Of a stretch of DNA of 64,000 nucleotides, positions 34,201 to 41,725 are shown one piece after another. The notes under the pieces were generated by a model. The model saw only the letters and a program-made list of their open reading frames with translations. It searched no databases and had not been told where the DNA came from. Every line of letters starts with the position of its first letter. Positions within the stretch are counted from its first letter, which is position 1. The DNA lies in the NCBI GenBank assembly GCA_044356305.1, contig JBIKWM010000003.1, forward strand, positions 124,001 through 188,000, in the 5' to 3' direction. Origin of the DNA: JBIKWM01 sp044356305. GTDB lineage: Bacteria; Bacteroidota; Bacteroidia; UBA10329. The position numbers and the translations under genes were made by a program.

Positions 34201-37191
34201 TGTTGAGCTGATGGCGAGAACTGCTGCTCCGATGTCATTCACAACGACAGAGACTGGTACCGAACATCCATTGGCTGCGGTCACGGTCACATTGTAGGTG
34301 CCTGCGCACAGGTTGGCTGCTGTTGCGGTTGCCGATACGTTCGGAACCCAACCGAAAGTGAATGGACCTGCAGCCCCACTGGGAGTCAGGGTGGCCGTTC
34401 CATCACAAAGTCCGCAGTTAGACCCAGTCACGACCTGAGCTACTGTGATCTGCGCTGGTTCTGTGATTACAACGTCAGCTGTATTGATGCAGCCATTGGC
34501 ATCCTGTATCTGCACTTGATATGTGCCTGCACACAGGTTGTTCACAGTTGCAGTAGTGAATCCACCAGGCACCCAGTTAAAGGTGAATGGGGCAGTGCCA
34601 CCGACAGGAGTGACGGTTGCCGATCCGTCACATTGGCCGAAGCATGATGCGTTTGTCGCATTGACAGTGGCACCTGTTGGGCCAGTTGTGTTGTTTACAG
34701 GGACAAGGAATGTCTCAGTACATCCATTGGCATCGGTCACATCAACCTGATACACTCCCGCACACAAGTTTGATAGAGTGGCGGTCGTTTCGCCAGTGCT
34801 CCACAGGAAAGTATAAGGTGCTGTGCCACCTGAAGGAGCCATGGTTATTGCCCCATTGCACTGACCGCACGCGGCATCAGTAACAGCCGGATTGGCCACT
34901 ATCGGTGTGGGTTCATTAACTGTGGCCGAGTTCACGAATGATCCTGAAGTGGTAAGGGCCACGCTCCAATCGAAAATGAAGCCATCGTCAATGGCTTGGT
35001 TGTCGGTCACTGTGAGCGTCCATGTCCCATTTAATGGACAGCCGATGAATCCGCTGAAGCTTGAACTTGGGGTATATGTGCCCGGGGTCATTGAGTTTCC
35101 GGCAGGATTGCCAGCCGTTACCCAGTTCCCAGCGGTATTCTCATCGAGCAGAGTTCCAAAGGCAGCACTTTCATTGAAACAGTATTGAGCAGGTGTACCT
35201 GGAACCCCGTTACCGGTATCATCGGCACCACCCAAAAAGGTCGGTATTCCCAATCCACCGAATGGAACAAGCTCAACAGTCTGTCCACCTGGGCACGTCA
35301 AAGAGATGTCCAGGTCTCCAAGGAACGAATGTTCCATATTGACACAGATATTCTGAACATCTGAAGCAGCAAGCACGGTCGCTCCGGCTGAGAATCCAGT
35401 GATTGAAATAGACGTAGTGTAAGAAACGCCAGACCCATCTGGCAGCGCGAGCGCACCTCCTCCGAAATTACCGCCAACGCTACTGCCCTGTGCAGTGCAA
35501 CCATTTGCGTCAGTCACATCCACCGTGTATGTGCCTGCGGGCAGGTTAGCGATGTCTTCGGTGGTTGCCCCATTAGGAGTCCAAGAGAAAGAATAGGGAG
35601 GGGTGCCGCCAACAACAGTCAGGTCAATGGCGCCATCGCTCTCACCGTTACAGCTCACATCTGTTACAGCGAAAGTCAGATTGACTGGGTCGGGCTCGGT
35701 TAGGACTGCCTGCTGCGAAGTCTGGCAGCCAATGTTATCAGTGACACTCAGTGTGTAAGTGTCAGCACACAGATTGGAGATGGTGTTTGTTGAGAGCCCA
35801 CCCGGTGCCCATGATAGAGTGAATGGGGGGTTGGCACCGGTCACCGTGGCGGTGATACTTCCATCGCAGTCACCATTGCACAGCGGCTCGGTCAAGGCAA
35901 AAGAAATGTCAATATTGTTGTCATCCACAACCTGAGTGGAGGTGATAGAGCAACCAGTGGCATCGGTGATGGTGATATCGTATGATCCACCGCACAGGTT
36001 GCTTGCCGTTGCGCCAGCGCTCACATTGGGCGACCAAACAAAGGTGTACGGGCCAGTGCCACCGGTAGGTGCTAGGGTGATTGAGCCGTTGCAAACCGCA
36101 TTGCATGTGGCATCCACCACAGTAGCGTTCGGGATGATAGGGGCGGGGTTGTTCACCGTGGCAGTGTGGGTGCCGGTGCAGCCATTGGCATCGGTGACCG
36201 TGACGGTATAGGGCCCCACGGCAAGTCCGGTGATGTCCTCGGTCAGGTCACCATTGTCCCAAGAGAAGGTGTATGGCCCAGTCCCACCTGAAACAGTGAT
36301 GTTGACAGCTCCGTCCGTAGCACCGGCACAGCTCACATTCGTCACAACAGAGGTGACGGTTATGGGCAAAGGTTCATTTACAACGGTCGGACCGAAGTCG
36401 TGCGTGCAACCGATATTGTCCGTCACAGTCAGCGTGTATGAGCCCGCTGGTATGCCACTGATGTTCTCAGTGTTCAGACCTGACGGGTTCCAAAGGAACG
36501 TGTAGGGCGGTGTAGCACCGGTAACTCCCGAACTGGCTATCTCGCCATCGCTGCCACCGTTGCAAGTCACATCTGTTGGGGTAAATGTTCCATCCCAGTC
36601 AGGAGGAGAGGCAATGGTGAAAGGTTGGGTGGCCGTACAGTTGTTGAAATCAGTCACCGTCACACTGTAGGAGCCCGCATCAAGACCGGTGACCGAATTG
36701 GTCGCACCGGGCAAAGGCAGCCAAGAGAAAGAAAACGGGGCCACACCCCCGATCACAGTCGCAGTTGCGGTGCCGTCATTGCTATCAGGGCAGGTCTCAT
36801 CTGTAACCGAAACGGTGACGTTTATAGCTGGTGGGTTGGTGATGGTGACGAACTGCGAGGGCGGATTACCGCACGATCCGCCAACACCGTCCTCAGCAAT
36901 GACCTGAACGAGGTAATTGGTCACACCAGCATCAAGTCCAGTGAAGCAGAAACTCGTATTTGCACTTATGTTCGACTGGAAGAACGGCCCGTTGAAGATC
37001 TGGTATGTATAGTTCGGGAAACCACCACTGACAGTCACACAGATGGTACCGTCACTGGCACCGTTGCAGGTCACGTTGGTTGAGGTGACGTTGGTGATTA
37101 CCACCGGACACTGCGCTTCCGCCCTAGGGGCTATGAGTGCGCTGATCACAACGGTTCCGCAGATGGCAAGGAGTCGAAGCGTTCCTTTCAT
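28225..37191 (-). CDS. giant SprB-like repeat adhesin with type-B sorting domain
   Basis: This 2988-residue surface protein has a signal peptide (1-26, ending AEAQ). By eye it holds about 33 SprB-like repeats of 70-80 residues, of the pattern CNG..DGT..GGT.PYTF.W..LCAGTYTVTVTDANGC. A proprotein-convertase P-domain-like insert lies at about residues 574-750 (near 34930-35470). Two Ig-like segments precede a C-terminal gliding-motility-associated domain beginning IIFPDGITPNGDGINDTW and ending TGPLTLVR, the type-B signal for the type IX system. Most repeats carry four cysteines rather than two. SprB in F. johnsoniae is a mobile adhesin for gliding; a similar role here is inference. PorP/SprF follows 5 bases downstream. 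Confidence 0.93.
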   Translation of the reverse strand: MKGTLRLLAICGTVVISALIAPRAEAQCPVVITNVTSTNVTCNGASDGTICVTVSGGFPNYTYQIFNGPFFQSNISANTSFCFTGLDAGVTNYLVQVIAEDGVGGSCGNPPSQFVTITNPPAINVTVSVTDETCPDSNDGTATATVIGGVAPFSFSWLPLPGATNSVTGLDAGSYSVTVTDFNNCTATQPFTIASPPDWDGTFTPTDVTCNGGSDGEIASSGVTGATPPYTFLWNPSGLNTENISGIPAGSYTLTVTDNIGCTHDFGPTVVNEPLPITVTSVVTNVSCAGATDGAVNITVSGGTGPYTFSWDNGDLTEDITGLAVGPYTVTVTDANGCTGTHTATVNNPAPIIPNATVVDATCNAVCNGSITLAPTGGTGPYTFVWSPNVSAGATASNLCGGSYDITITDATGCSITSTQVVDDNNIDISFALTEPLCNGDCDGSITATVTGANPPFTLSWAPGGLSTNTISNLCADTYTLSVTDNIGCQTSQQAVLTEPDPVNLTFAVTDVSCNGESDGAIDLTVVGGTPPYSFSWTPNGATTEDIANLPAGTYTVDVTDANGCTAQGSSVGGNFGGGALALPDGSGVSYTTSISITGFSAGATVLAASDVQNICVNMEHSFLGDLDISLTCPGGQTVELVPFGGLGIPTFLGGADDTGNGVPGTPAQYCFNESAAFGTLLDENTAGNWVTAGNPAGNSMTPGTYTPSSSFSGFIGCPLNGTWTLTVTDNQAIDDGFIFDWSVALTTSGSFVNSATVNEPTPIVANPAVTDAACGQCNGAITMAPSGGTAPYTFLWSTGETTATLSNLCAGVYQVDVTDANGCTETFLVPVNNTTGPTGATVNATNASCFGQCDGSATVTPVGGTAPFTFNWVPGGFTTATVNNLCAGTYQVQIQDANGCINTADVVITEPAQITVAQVVTGSNCGLCDGTATLTPSGAAGPFTFGWVPNVSATATAANLCAGTYNVTVTAANGCSVPVSVVVNDIGAAVLAISSTPISCNGACDATATATLTGGTAPFSFLWNDPAAQTTATASGLCAGTFSLDVTDANGCVSTQTVTISEPAAITLSIAIVIDEQCLGNCDGLVSVVPSGGTLPFTFSWNDPASQTTSTAINLCPGAVTATVTDANGCTATATATVGAGNTITASATSTNVTCNGLCNGTATVTPANGTTPYSFVWDDSLGQTTATATNLCPGTYNVQVTDANGCTASTSVTITEPNNFTLNRTSTPATCGQCDGTGTVTVAGGGGPFSFLWSTGQTTGTVSGLCAGIYTVTVTNAAGCTNSTNVTISSTGGPTSAPVNVTDVTCFGVCDGSVTVNPLGGTAPYTYIWVSGGETTQTVSGLCAGQYQVQITDANGCSFSRNVNIDGPTEIESNQVVVPATCGQCDGSITTAPTGGTGPYTFSWSTGAITQNLSNLCAGQYTVTITDANGCTGIQTIGVGSEGGPNVTVASSNSSCSNPCTGTATLTITGSAPFTTQWSNGQSGTTASALCAGTYTATVTDANGCVTAVQAVITEPDAIVFSTATSLDNLCPGTCTGTASVVAAGGTLPLTYTWTPNIGAGPNITNLCAGTYTVTATDANGCSSTQAVTISDPLPIDVTITPTQPTCSGTCDGAATATVTGGTGPYTFLWDDPLAQTTATATGLCAGTFIVTVTDANGCTATQTIVLGQPQSVTGTVTVVNVGCNGDCNGSATVVPSGGTPGYTFLWNDPANQSTAAAINLCPGNYSVQVIDANGCIGSVNATIGEPTPIVVATTSTSSDCGVCNGTASASPSGGVVPYSLVWSTGQTTQNISGLCAGVISVEVTDANGCVSLNNVAINSIGGPTSATVNTTPESCFGECDGTASVSNPVGGTAPYTFLWVAGGQTTASVSNVCAGNYFAQIVDADGCIFNQPVTVGGPTEILANAVSTSTACGVCNGAITIAPSGGVAPYSVSWSNGSTALTLTNLCAGAYTVTITDASGCSVTQVIPVNSINGPTANIIGVDPTCSTNCDGSVSVANSGGTPPYTVIWQPGGQSGTIINNVCAGTYTAVVTDAAGCATVATATLTAPAPLALSTSFVQNVFCGGQCTGIATVVASGGNLPYTYSWTAGGGNQATANNLCAGTYTATVTDASGCTQSVTVTITQPTQLNVLVNATPASCGGTCDGSASASATGGTGPYTFVWTTPGNPTGTSVSNLCAGTYSVTGTDANGCTGTQTFTITEPLPVTVTMNATNVQCNGACDGTITAVANGGTGGPYTFAWSNPAGVTTATVSNLCPGTYSVTVTDGNGCTGTGTVTITEPPVLTASATGTDIICGGQCNGTATVIPVGGTAPYTYLWNDPLGQTTPTASNLCAGTFICTVTDANGCTTTASVTITEPPVLDVTVSVTNPSCGGVCDGTATVNISGGTGPFGILWSTLQITPSISNLCAGSYTVAVTDANGCIDNVQFTLTEPPVLTAQITATVGVLCDGACTGTSTVTAGGGTPPYTYSWNPGGQTTPTAINLCVNTYIVTVTDGIGCTATAQTVIDDSQALSATVPVVTQVTCFGACDGTATALATGGVGPYTYQWNDQLNQTGQTATNLCPGTYTVTVTDSQSPACSFQVQVTITQPALLTATATGQDVSCGDLCDGTATAFPVGGTAPYSFVWTANNQSTNPAVNLCVGNYSVTVTDANGCSAQANVSISGPPPIVSNATTQASTCSNVANGSLNLTVAGGTGAYTYSWQPGGFNTEDLTDVLSGPYTVTVTDATGCSHTANYTIAALIEINAEAGQDVTVCQYTPIVLQGNGGGTYLWSPATDLSDVNIASPISTPSDTITYYLTVTIGNCVDVDSVLVTVLPVPQVDAGADIVIPSGGSVPLNANGIVNPNWVYNWTPSDGLSDPSITNPLATPEVTTTYIVTVTDEFGCASIDSIRIEVIPGIIFPDGITPNGDGINDTWLIDNINFFPDAIVEIYNRWGQMLFQSPEGYPVPWDGKYNGNDLPVGTYYYVIHSNLFEEPYTGPLTLVR

Positions 37192-37241
37192 GAAACTGGT
37201 TTTATGTCAATCCCTTAAGGACAGGGCATTTTTTGACCGGC

Positions 37242-37249
37242 TAAAGATA
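37242..37249 (-). promoter_or_regulatory. -7-like element of the SprB-like operon
   Basis: Reads TATCTTTA on the minus strand, one base from consensus, 50 bases upstream of the ATG at 37191. It lies after the terminator of the preceding gene, which suggests the adhesin and PorP/SprF genes have their own transcript. Confidence 0.4.
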
Positions 37250-37314
37250 GTTTTTCAATCCGTACGGGATCATGTGCCTCGGGTTGGTTATGAATGTCGT
37301 TCTGTTCAAATAAA

Positions 37315-37334
37315 AAAGGGGCCGAAGCCCCTTT
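37315..37334 (-). terminator. rho-independent terminator
   Basis: Perfect 8-bp stem AAAGGGGC / GCCCCTTT with loop CGAA. On the minus strand the stem is followed by a T-run (the complement of the A-run at 37312-37317). It ends the gene at 37361-40690. Confidence 0.85.
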
Positions 37335-37360
37335 CAATTTCACAGGAAACAGTCAGATGT

Positions 37361-40300
37361 TCAGTGATTTATAACAAGACGACCAGCCCGTTTTGAACGT
37401 TCACTTGTCAGTCTCACATTGTAAAGACCTCCACTCAGTCCAACTGTTGATAGTCGAATATCCTTCCCGCCCGATTGTCCGGCCACCTGCTTTTCAAAAA
37501 CAACCCGACCTGTGGCATCGGTCATCTCAATCAAATAAGTCATAGGTGCATCCAAATGGACCCGGACCTCGCCAAAGGCAGGATTCGGCCACATGATCAG
37601 GCTGGTCTCCGCATCAGCCTCGTCCATCCCGATATTCATTACACTAATGGTCAGATAAGCTGTGTCGTTCTGACAGTCGTTAAAGGCCACGAGCATCACA
37701 TCATATACTCCTCCGGCAGCGTAGGTGTGACTCGGGTTGGTCTGGGTGTCAGTGGTGCCATCACCAAAATGCCATTCATAGGATGTGGCATTCTGCGAGA
37801 GATTCAAGAAATCGGCTGTGTACTGATTGATTGCGGGTGAAAATGCAGCGATGGCAAAGGGCTCGACCGTTATATCGATGGAATTGGTCGGGCTTGTGCA
37901 GCCTAGCGAATCGGTGACATACAGTATGTAGGTGCCCGATTCCCAAACAGTGATGTTGGGGGTGAACGACCCGGTGCTCCAGATGTACTCGCTGAAATCG
38001 GCCGGACCCGAAAGGACCACTGTACCTGTCTGGCAGAAGGTGGTGGGCCCATCTGGGGTAATGATGGGAATGGCCGCGTTATCTATCTGTGTGACTGTGA
38101 ATGTAGCGGTGCCGATGCAACCGCTACCATCAGTTACCTGCAAAGTATAATTACCAGCTGGCACAAACACATCGGCCGTATTGAAGCCGCCCGGGCTCCA
38201 TGTATAGGTCACGTATCCGGGATCGGCAGAGAGGTTCACTCCGTTCGCCTCGTTCACACAGTAATACAATGGGCCAGATATGGAAGGGCTCGGGGCGGTG
38301 CCTGTCTGCACTGTGAACGGCTGAGAGGTTGCGCTGCAACCTGGGCCTGTGCTCACTGTAACCGTATATGTGCCAGCGCCCACTTGGGCCGTCTGCCCGT
38401 TGCCTCCGGTGGGGTTCCATGTGTAGCTCACGTAACCGACTCCAGCATCGAGGGTCACAGTATTCGCCCCACATACTCCACCTGGCCCTGTGATGACCGG
38501 TGCCTGAGGCTGATTGTTGGTCACAGTGACTGGTTGCGATGTGCCCGAGCAACCAAGGTTGTCGGTCACAGTCACCGTATATGTACCAGCCGCGAGAGTC
38601 ACGTTCTGTGTGTTCGCTCCACCTGGAGACCACGCATATGTGGCGTAACCCGATCCGGCATCGAGGGTGGCACCGGCCCCGCTGCAATAGTTCAGTCCCC
38701 CCGTGACGGTTGGGCTCAGATCAGGAAGCAGTGTGACATTGAACAGGGGCGATGTGCCGCTACATCCATCGCTATCGGTGACAGTCACTGTATACTGCCC
38801 TGCACCTACGGTCACAGTCTGGGTGCTGCCACTCGGGTTCCAGGAATATGAGGCGAACCCTGCCCCGGCATCGAGCACGGTGGTATTGCCGCTGCATACG
38901 CCTGAGGTGCCCACTATGACCGGGGTGAGGTCTGGTGCGGTTGCCACGGTGAACTGAACTGAACTGCCGGCACACACTCCATCGACCACCGACACCGAAT
39001 AAGTTCCCAGTCCTACGGTGATACTCTGGGTCGTCTGGCCTCCGGGTGTCCACACGTAGCTGTCGTATCCCGCTCCGGCATCGAGCGTGGCGCTCTGGCC
39101 AGGGCACAGGCTGTTGTCGCCAACAATGACCGGCACTATATTATTACTCTGAGTGACCGTAAATGGCTGAGAAACCCCGATGCATCCGCCAGCGGTGGTG
39201 ACCGACACGGTGTAGGTGCCATCGGGCACATCAGCAGTCTGAGCACTTCCGCCCGATGGGCTCCATGCATAACTGCTGTAACCCGCATCGGCAGTCAAGG
39301 TGACGGTGCTGCCCGGACAGACAGTGGTGGGTCCGGTAATGAACGGTGTGGGCGATGCGTCCTGATTTACGATGTATTGGGCCGAAGTGCCTGAGCAACC
39401 GCTTGCATCGGTCACGGTCACGGTATATGCGCCCGGCCCCACATTGGCTGTTTGGGCATTGCCGCCCGATGGGCTCCATGCGTAACTCGTGAAACCTGCG
39501 CTGGCAGAGAGCGCAACAGTGCCGCCTGGACATGCACTGCTCGGTCCGGCTATAGTAGGCACCGGTCCGGCACTCACATTCACTGTTATTGATACGGTAC
39601 TTGTCTGAACGGGAGTGCCGTTGTCGGTGGCCGTTACCACAACTGTGTGTGTGCCCACATCGGCCGCAGTGGCAGTAATGGTAAGGCTCAGGTTGGCCGG
39701 ATTTCCCGGGGTGTTGGTGTTTGTGGCCACATTGGCCAATCCACCGTTATTTATGGTGAACGTCACCGTCTGTCCGGATTCTGGGCCGATAGCTGTGCCG
39801 GTGACCGTGGCCGTCTGGCCCACGCATAGGTTGTAGGTGGTCGTGCTGAAGCCTACCAACGATGGCGGGATATTCTGATTGGTGCAGACCGCGAATTCGA
39901 AGCACTGATTGTCGAGGTAGCTCACTCCATCATTGCTACCTCCAGGACCATCATAGTTGCTGTTGTTCTGATCGAATTCACCAATAACAATGAAATTGGT
40001 GCCGTCTCCGGCATTGATGCCCGCAGTGGCCGCTGTGCCCCCGAAACCTCCCGTGCCCCCTGAGGCACTGCCCGTGGTCCACTGCATGTCCTGATAGGCA
40101 AAGCGTACGTTGTTGCCAGCCGATAGGATCGGGTCACTCCCGTTTGTAATCACAACCTGACATGTGTTGGTCAGGTTAGTCTGTGTGTTGTAATAACCTA
40201 CGTTGTTCCAGGTTATGACGGCATGGGTCGGATTTATCTTGTAGCGCACATCTCCAATACCGCGTGTATCGGCATCGGCCCAGAACGGGGCAATCATAGT

Positions 40301-40690
40301 ATAGGTGGCGTTAGGCATTCCGACAGAGGTGAATGCAGTGCTCGATGCCCCGAATGTGATGTTGCCGTTCGAGTTGATGAACATCGAATTATAGTTCACA
40401 CCATAAAGGCAGAACGTGAACGGAAGGGCTATCTCTCCTGTGGTGGCATCATCAACCCCACTGAGAACCGTGGTATAGCTCGCATCAAATGGAATCCAGC
40501 ACCCGCCACCGCGATTGGCACCCGCCACGGAAGGGTATTCTCCGTTCCACCGTACCTTCTCAGGTTGAGGGATCAGGCCCAATTCCTTCATTGTGGCCCT
40601 GTCCATCTGATGCTCAGGCACATATTGGCCCATCGCTATTTGAGACGCAAGGACGAGCAGACTTCCTGTGAAAAGTAAATTTCTGGCCAT
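37361..40690 (-). CDS. large repeat protein with PKD and T9SS type-A sorting domain
   Basis: This 1109-residue surface protein has a signal peptide ending IAMGQ near residue 21. An N-terminal beta domain (about 50-270) contains SMFINSNGNITFG and FVVIGEFDQNNSNYDG-like segments that resemble nidogen-type domains. It is followed by a cadherin-like segment (about 275-370). Eight tandem repeats of about 75 residues each follow, with the pattern ITGP..VCPG..VTL.A..GY.SYAWSP. A PKD domain comes next (YEWHFGDGTTDTQTNPSHTY, near residue 985). The type-A sorting domain starts at IMWPNPAFGE and ends KRAGRLVINH. The frame extends to 40768, but only the ATG at 40690 gives a signal peptide at once. Adhesin or structural role is likely. 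Confidence 0.9.
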   Translation of the reverse strand: MARNLLFTGSLLVLASQIAMGQYVPEHQMDRATMKELGLIPQPEKVRWNGEYPSVAGANRGGGCWIPFDASYTTVLSGVDDATTGEIALPFTFCLYGVNYNSMFINSNGNITFGASSTAFTSVGMPNATYTMIAPFWADADTRGIGDVRYKINPTHAVITWNNVGYYNTQTNLTNTCQVVITNGSDPILSAGNNVRFAYQDMQWTTGSASGGTGGFGGTAATAGINAGDGTNFIVIGEFDQNNSNYDGPGGSNDGVSYLDNQCFEFAVCTNQNIPPSLVGFSTTTYNLCVGQTATVTGTAIGPESGQTVTFTINNGGLANVATNTNTPGNPANLSLTITATAADVGTHTVVVTATDNGTPVQTSTVSITVNVSAGPVPTIAGPSSACPGGTVALSASAGFTSYAWSPSGGNAQTANVGPGAYTVTVTDASGCSGTSAQYIVNQDASPTPFITGPTTVCPGSTVTLTADAGYSSYAWSPSGGSAQTADVPDGTYTVSVTTAGGCIGVSQPFTVTQSNNIVPVIVGDNSLCPGQSATLDAGAGYDSYVWTPGGQTTQSITVGLGTYSVSVVDGVCAGSSVQFTVATAPDLTPVIVGTSGVCSGNTTVLDAGAGFASYSWNPSGSTQTVTVGAGQYTVTVTDSDGCSGTSPLFNVTLLPDLSPTVTGGLNYCSGAGATLDAGSGYATYAWSPGGANTQNVTLAAGTYTVTVTDNLGCSGTSQPVTVTNNQPQAPVITGPGGVCGANTVTLDAGVGYVSYTWNPTGGNGQTAQVGAGTYTVTVSTGPGCSATSQPFTVQTGTAPSPSISGPLYYCVNEANGVNLSADPGYVTYTWSPGGFNTADVFVPAGNYTLQVTDGSGCIGTATFTVTQIDNAAIPIITPDGPTTFCQTGTVVLSGPADFSEYIWSTGSFTPNITVWESGTYILYVTDSLGCTSPTNSIDITVEPFAIAAFSPAINQYTADFLNLSQNATSYEWHFGDGTTDTQTNPSHTYAAGGVYDVMLVAFNDCQNDTAYLTISVMNIGMDEADAETSLIMWPNPAFGEVRVHLDAPMTYLIEMTDATGRVVFEKQVAGQSGGKDIRLSTVGLSGGLYNVRLTSERSKRAGRLVINH

Positions 40691-40717
40691 GAGGCGGTGA
40701 GTTGTTTGGGGCGTGGT

Positions 40718-40725
40718 CAAAAATA
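40718..40725 (-). promoter_or_regulatory. -7 promoter element
   Basis: Reads TATTTTTG on the minus strand, 27 bases before the ATG at 40690, and supports that start over the longer frame. Confidence 0.55.
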
Positions 40726-40749
40726 GAAAAAGTGACAAGCGGATGAGAA

Positions 40750-40782
40750 AATGAAAAGGCCTGGCCAAATCGGCCAGGCCTT
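40750..40782 (-). terminator. rho-independent terminator
   Basis: Perfect 11-bp stem AAGGCCTGGCC / GGCCAGGCCTT (40756-40766 and 40772-40782) with a five-base loop. The minus strand continues TTTTCATTTT, so it ends the 273-residue T9SS cargo gene. Confidence 0.88.
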
Positions 40783-40804
40783 AAATTGAGCGAACGGACT
40801 GAAA

Positions 40805-41626
40805 TCAGCGGCTCACAGCGAAACGGCCACTGACCGTTTTTCCATCCTGTGCCACCGAGTAGCTATAAACGCCTGTTGCCAGACCGAGGTCGAGGGCGAT
40901 TACATTGGCACCGGCATCTGTGGTGTGTGATGCTGAGTAAATCATACGGCCCTGCATATCTACCACGCTCACTTTCACATCGGCACCTTTTGGTGAGCTT
41001 ACGGCCAAATTGACCGTTCCGCTGGTGGGGTTCGGGTAAGCAGGGATAACACCAAAGCTGCTGAGATCAAGATCCTCGATACCGTTGGGGTCGTTGATGA
41101 AAAGGGTGTATGTCTTATCAAGAACACCGGGAATGGCCTGTGGAAGGTCGAGGGATGTGGGAAGACCGGGAATGGGAATAGGCGACAGCGAGGCCAAAGC
41201 AGCCAGATCAAGGGTGCCGAGAGTTGAGCTGGCAATAGTGACTGTAAAGGTGCCTCCCACTGTTGGGGTACCACCCATAGCGATAGAGCCACTGGCACCA
41301 CCGGTAAATGAACAGCTGCTCGGGGTGCAGGTTGCAGTCATTCCGCTGGCCTGACCACTCACAGTGAGCACAGTGCTCGAAACGGTGAGAGGAATGCTCA
41401 GTGCACCGAGTGCACCTGCAAACGGGGCAAGGGCAGGTACTGCGGCAGTCAAGATACTCGAAACAGCTGAACCGCTAACCGAGCTCGAGGTAGGAACCGC
41501 GACAGTTATGGTCTGACTGTAAGCCTGATCTTTAGTGCCGTTGGGCAACGATGTGCCTGCCGGTGTATACTGTGCATGAGCACCAAGGCCGGAGAGGACG
41601 AGTGCCGAGAGTAGAAGCTTTTTCAT
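40805..41626 (-). CDS. small secreted T9SS type-A cargo
   Basis: The 273-residue exported protein has a signal peptide (1-18, ending AHAQ). The body is poor in charged residues and rich in Ser, Thr, Ala, Gly and Pro (about 20-190), with one cysteine pair (TCTPSSCSF). A type-A sorting domain beginning VIPAYPNPTSG (near 192) ends GRFAVSR. The body resembles no family I know; similar Ser/Thr-rich openings with YTPAG..LP.GT..QAYSQ occur in small putative surface proteins of Bacteroidota. It has its own promoter and terminator, so it is a single-gene unit next to two giant surface proteins. Confidence 0.88.
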   Translation of the reverse strand: MKKLLLSALVLSGLGAHAQYTPAGTSLPNGTKDQAYSQTITVAVPTSSSVSGSAVSSILTAAVPALAPFAGALGALSIPLTVSSTVLTVSGQASGMTATCTPSSCSFTGGASGSIAMGGTPTVGGTFTVTIASSTLGTLDLAALASLSPIPIPGLPTSLDLPQAIPGVLDKTYTLFINDPNGIEDLDLSSFGVIPAYPNPTSGTVNLAVSSPKGADVKVSVVDMQGRMIYSASHTTDAGANVIALDLGLATGVYSYSVAQDGKTVSGRFAVSR

Positions 41627-41655
41627 GTCTGACGGGGTGTTGTGTTGGTTTAAGG

Positions 41656-41663
41656 TGCGAAGT
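41656..41663 (-). promoter_or_regulatory. -7-like promoter element
   Basis: Reads TAACTTCG on the minus strand, one base from consensus, 29 bases before the ATG at 41626. It lies back to back with the pheS promoter at 41713. Confidence 0.45.
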
Positions 41664-41712
41664 TAGAACAATGACGGCAGATGTGCCAAAGGATGCGTCA
41701 ACCCTGCGCAGC

Positions 41713-41720
41713 TACTTTTG
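41713..41720 (+). promoter_or_regulatory. -7 promoter element of pheS
   Basis: Reads TACTTTTG and ends five bases before the ATG at 41726. It implies an almost leaderless pheS message and fixes the start. Confidence 0.6.
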
Positions 41721-41725
41721 GCGGC

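Noticed and set aside
33674..34297. 207-residue plus-strand frame and many others within the giant gene
   Set aside because: These are antisense to the repeat adhesin and arise because its Thr/Val/Gly codons read open on the other strand; they repeat with the same period as the adhesin.
28225..37191. Possible CRISPR array or DNA satellite because of dense repetition
   Set aside because: The periodicity is 210-240 bases with coding-type divergence and one continuous 2988-codon frame of SprB repeats; no short identical repeats with unique spacers.
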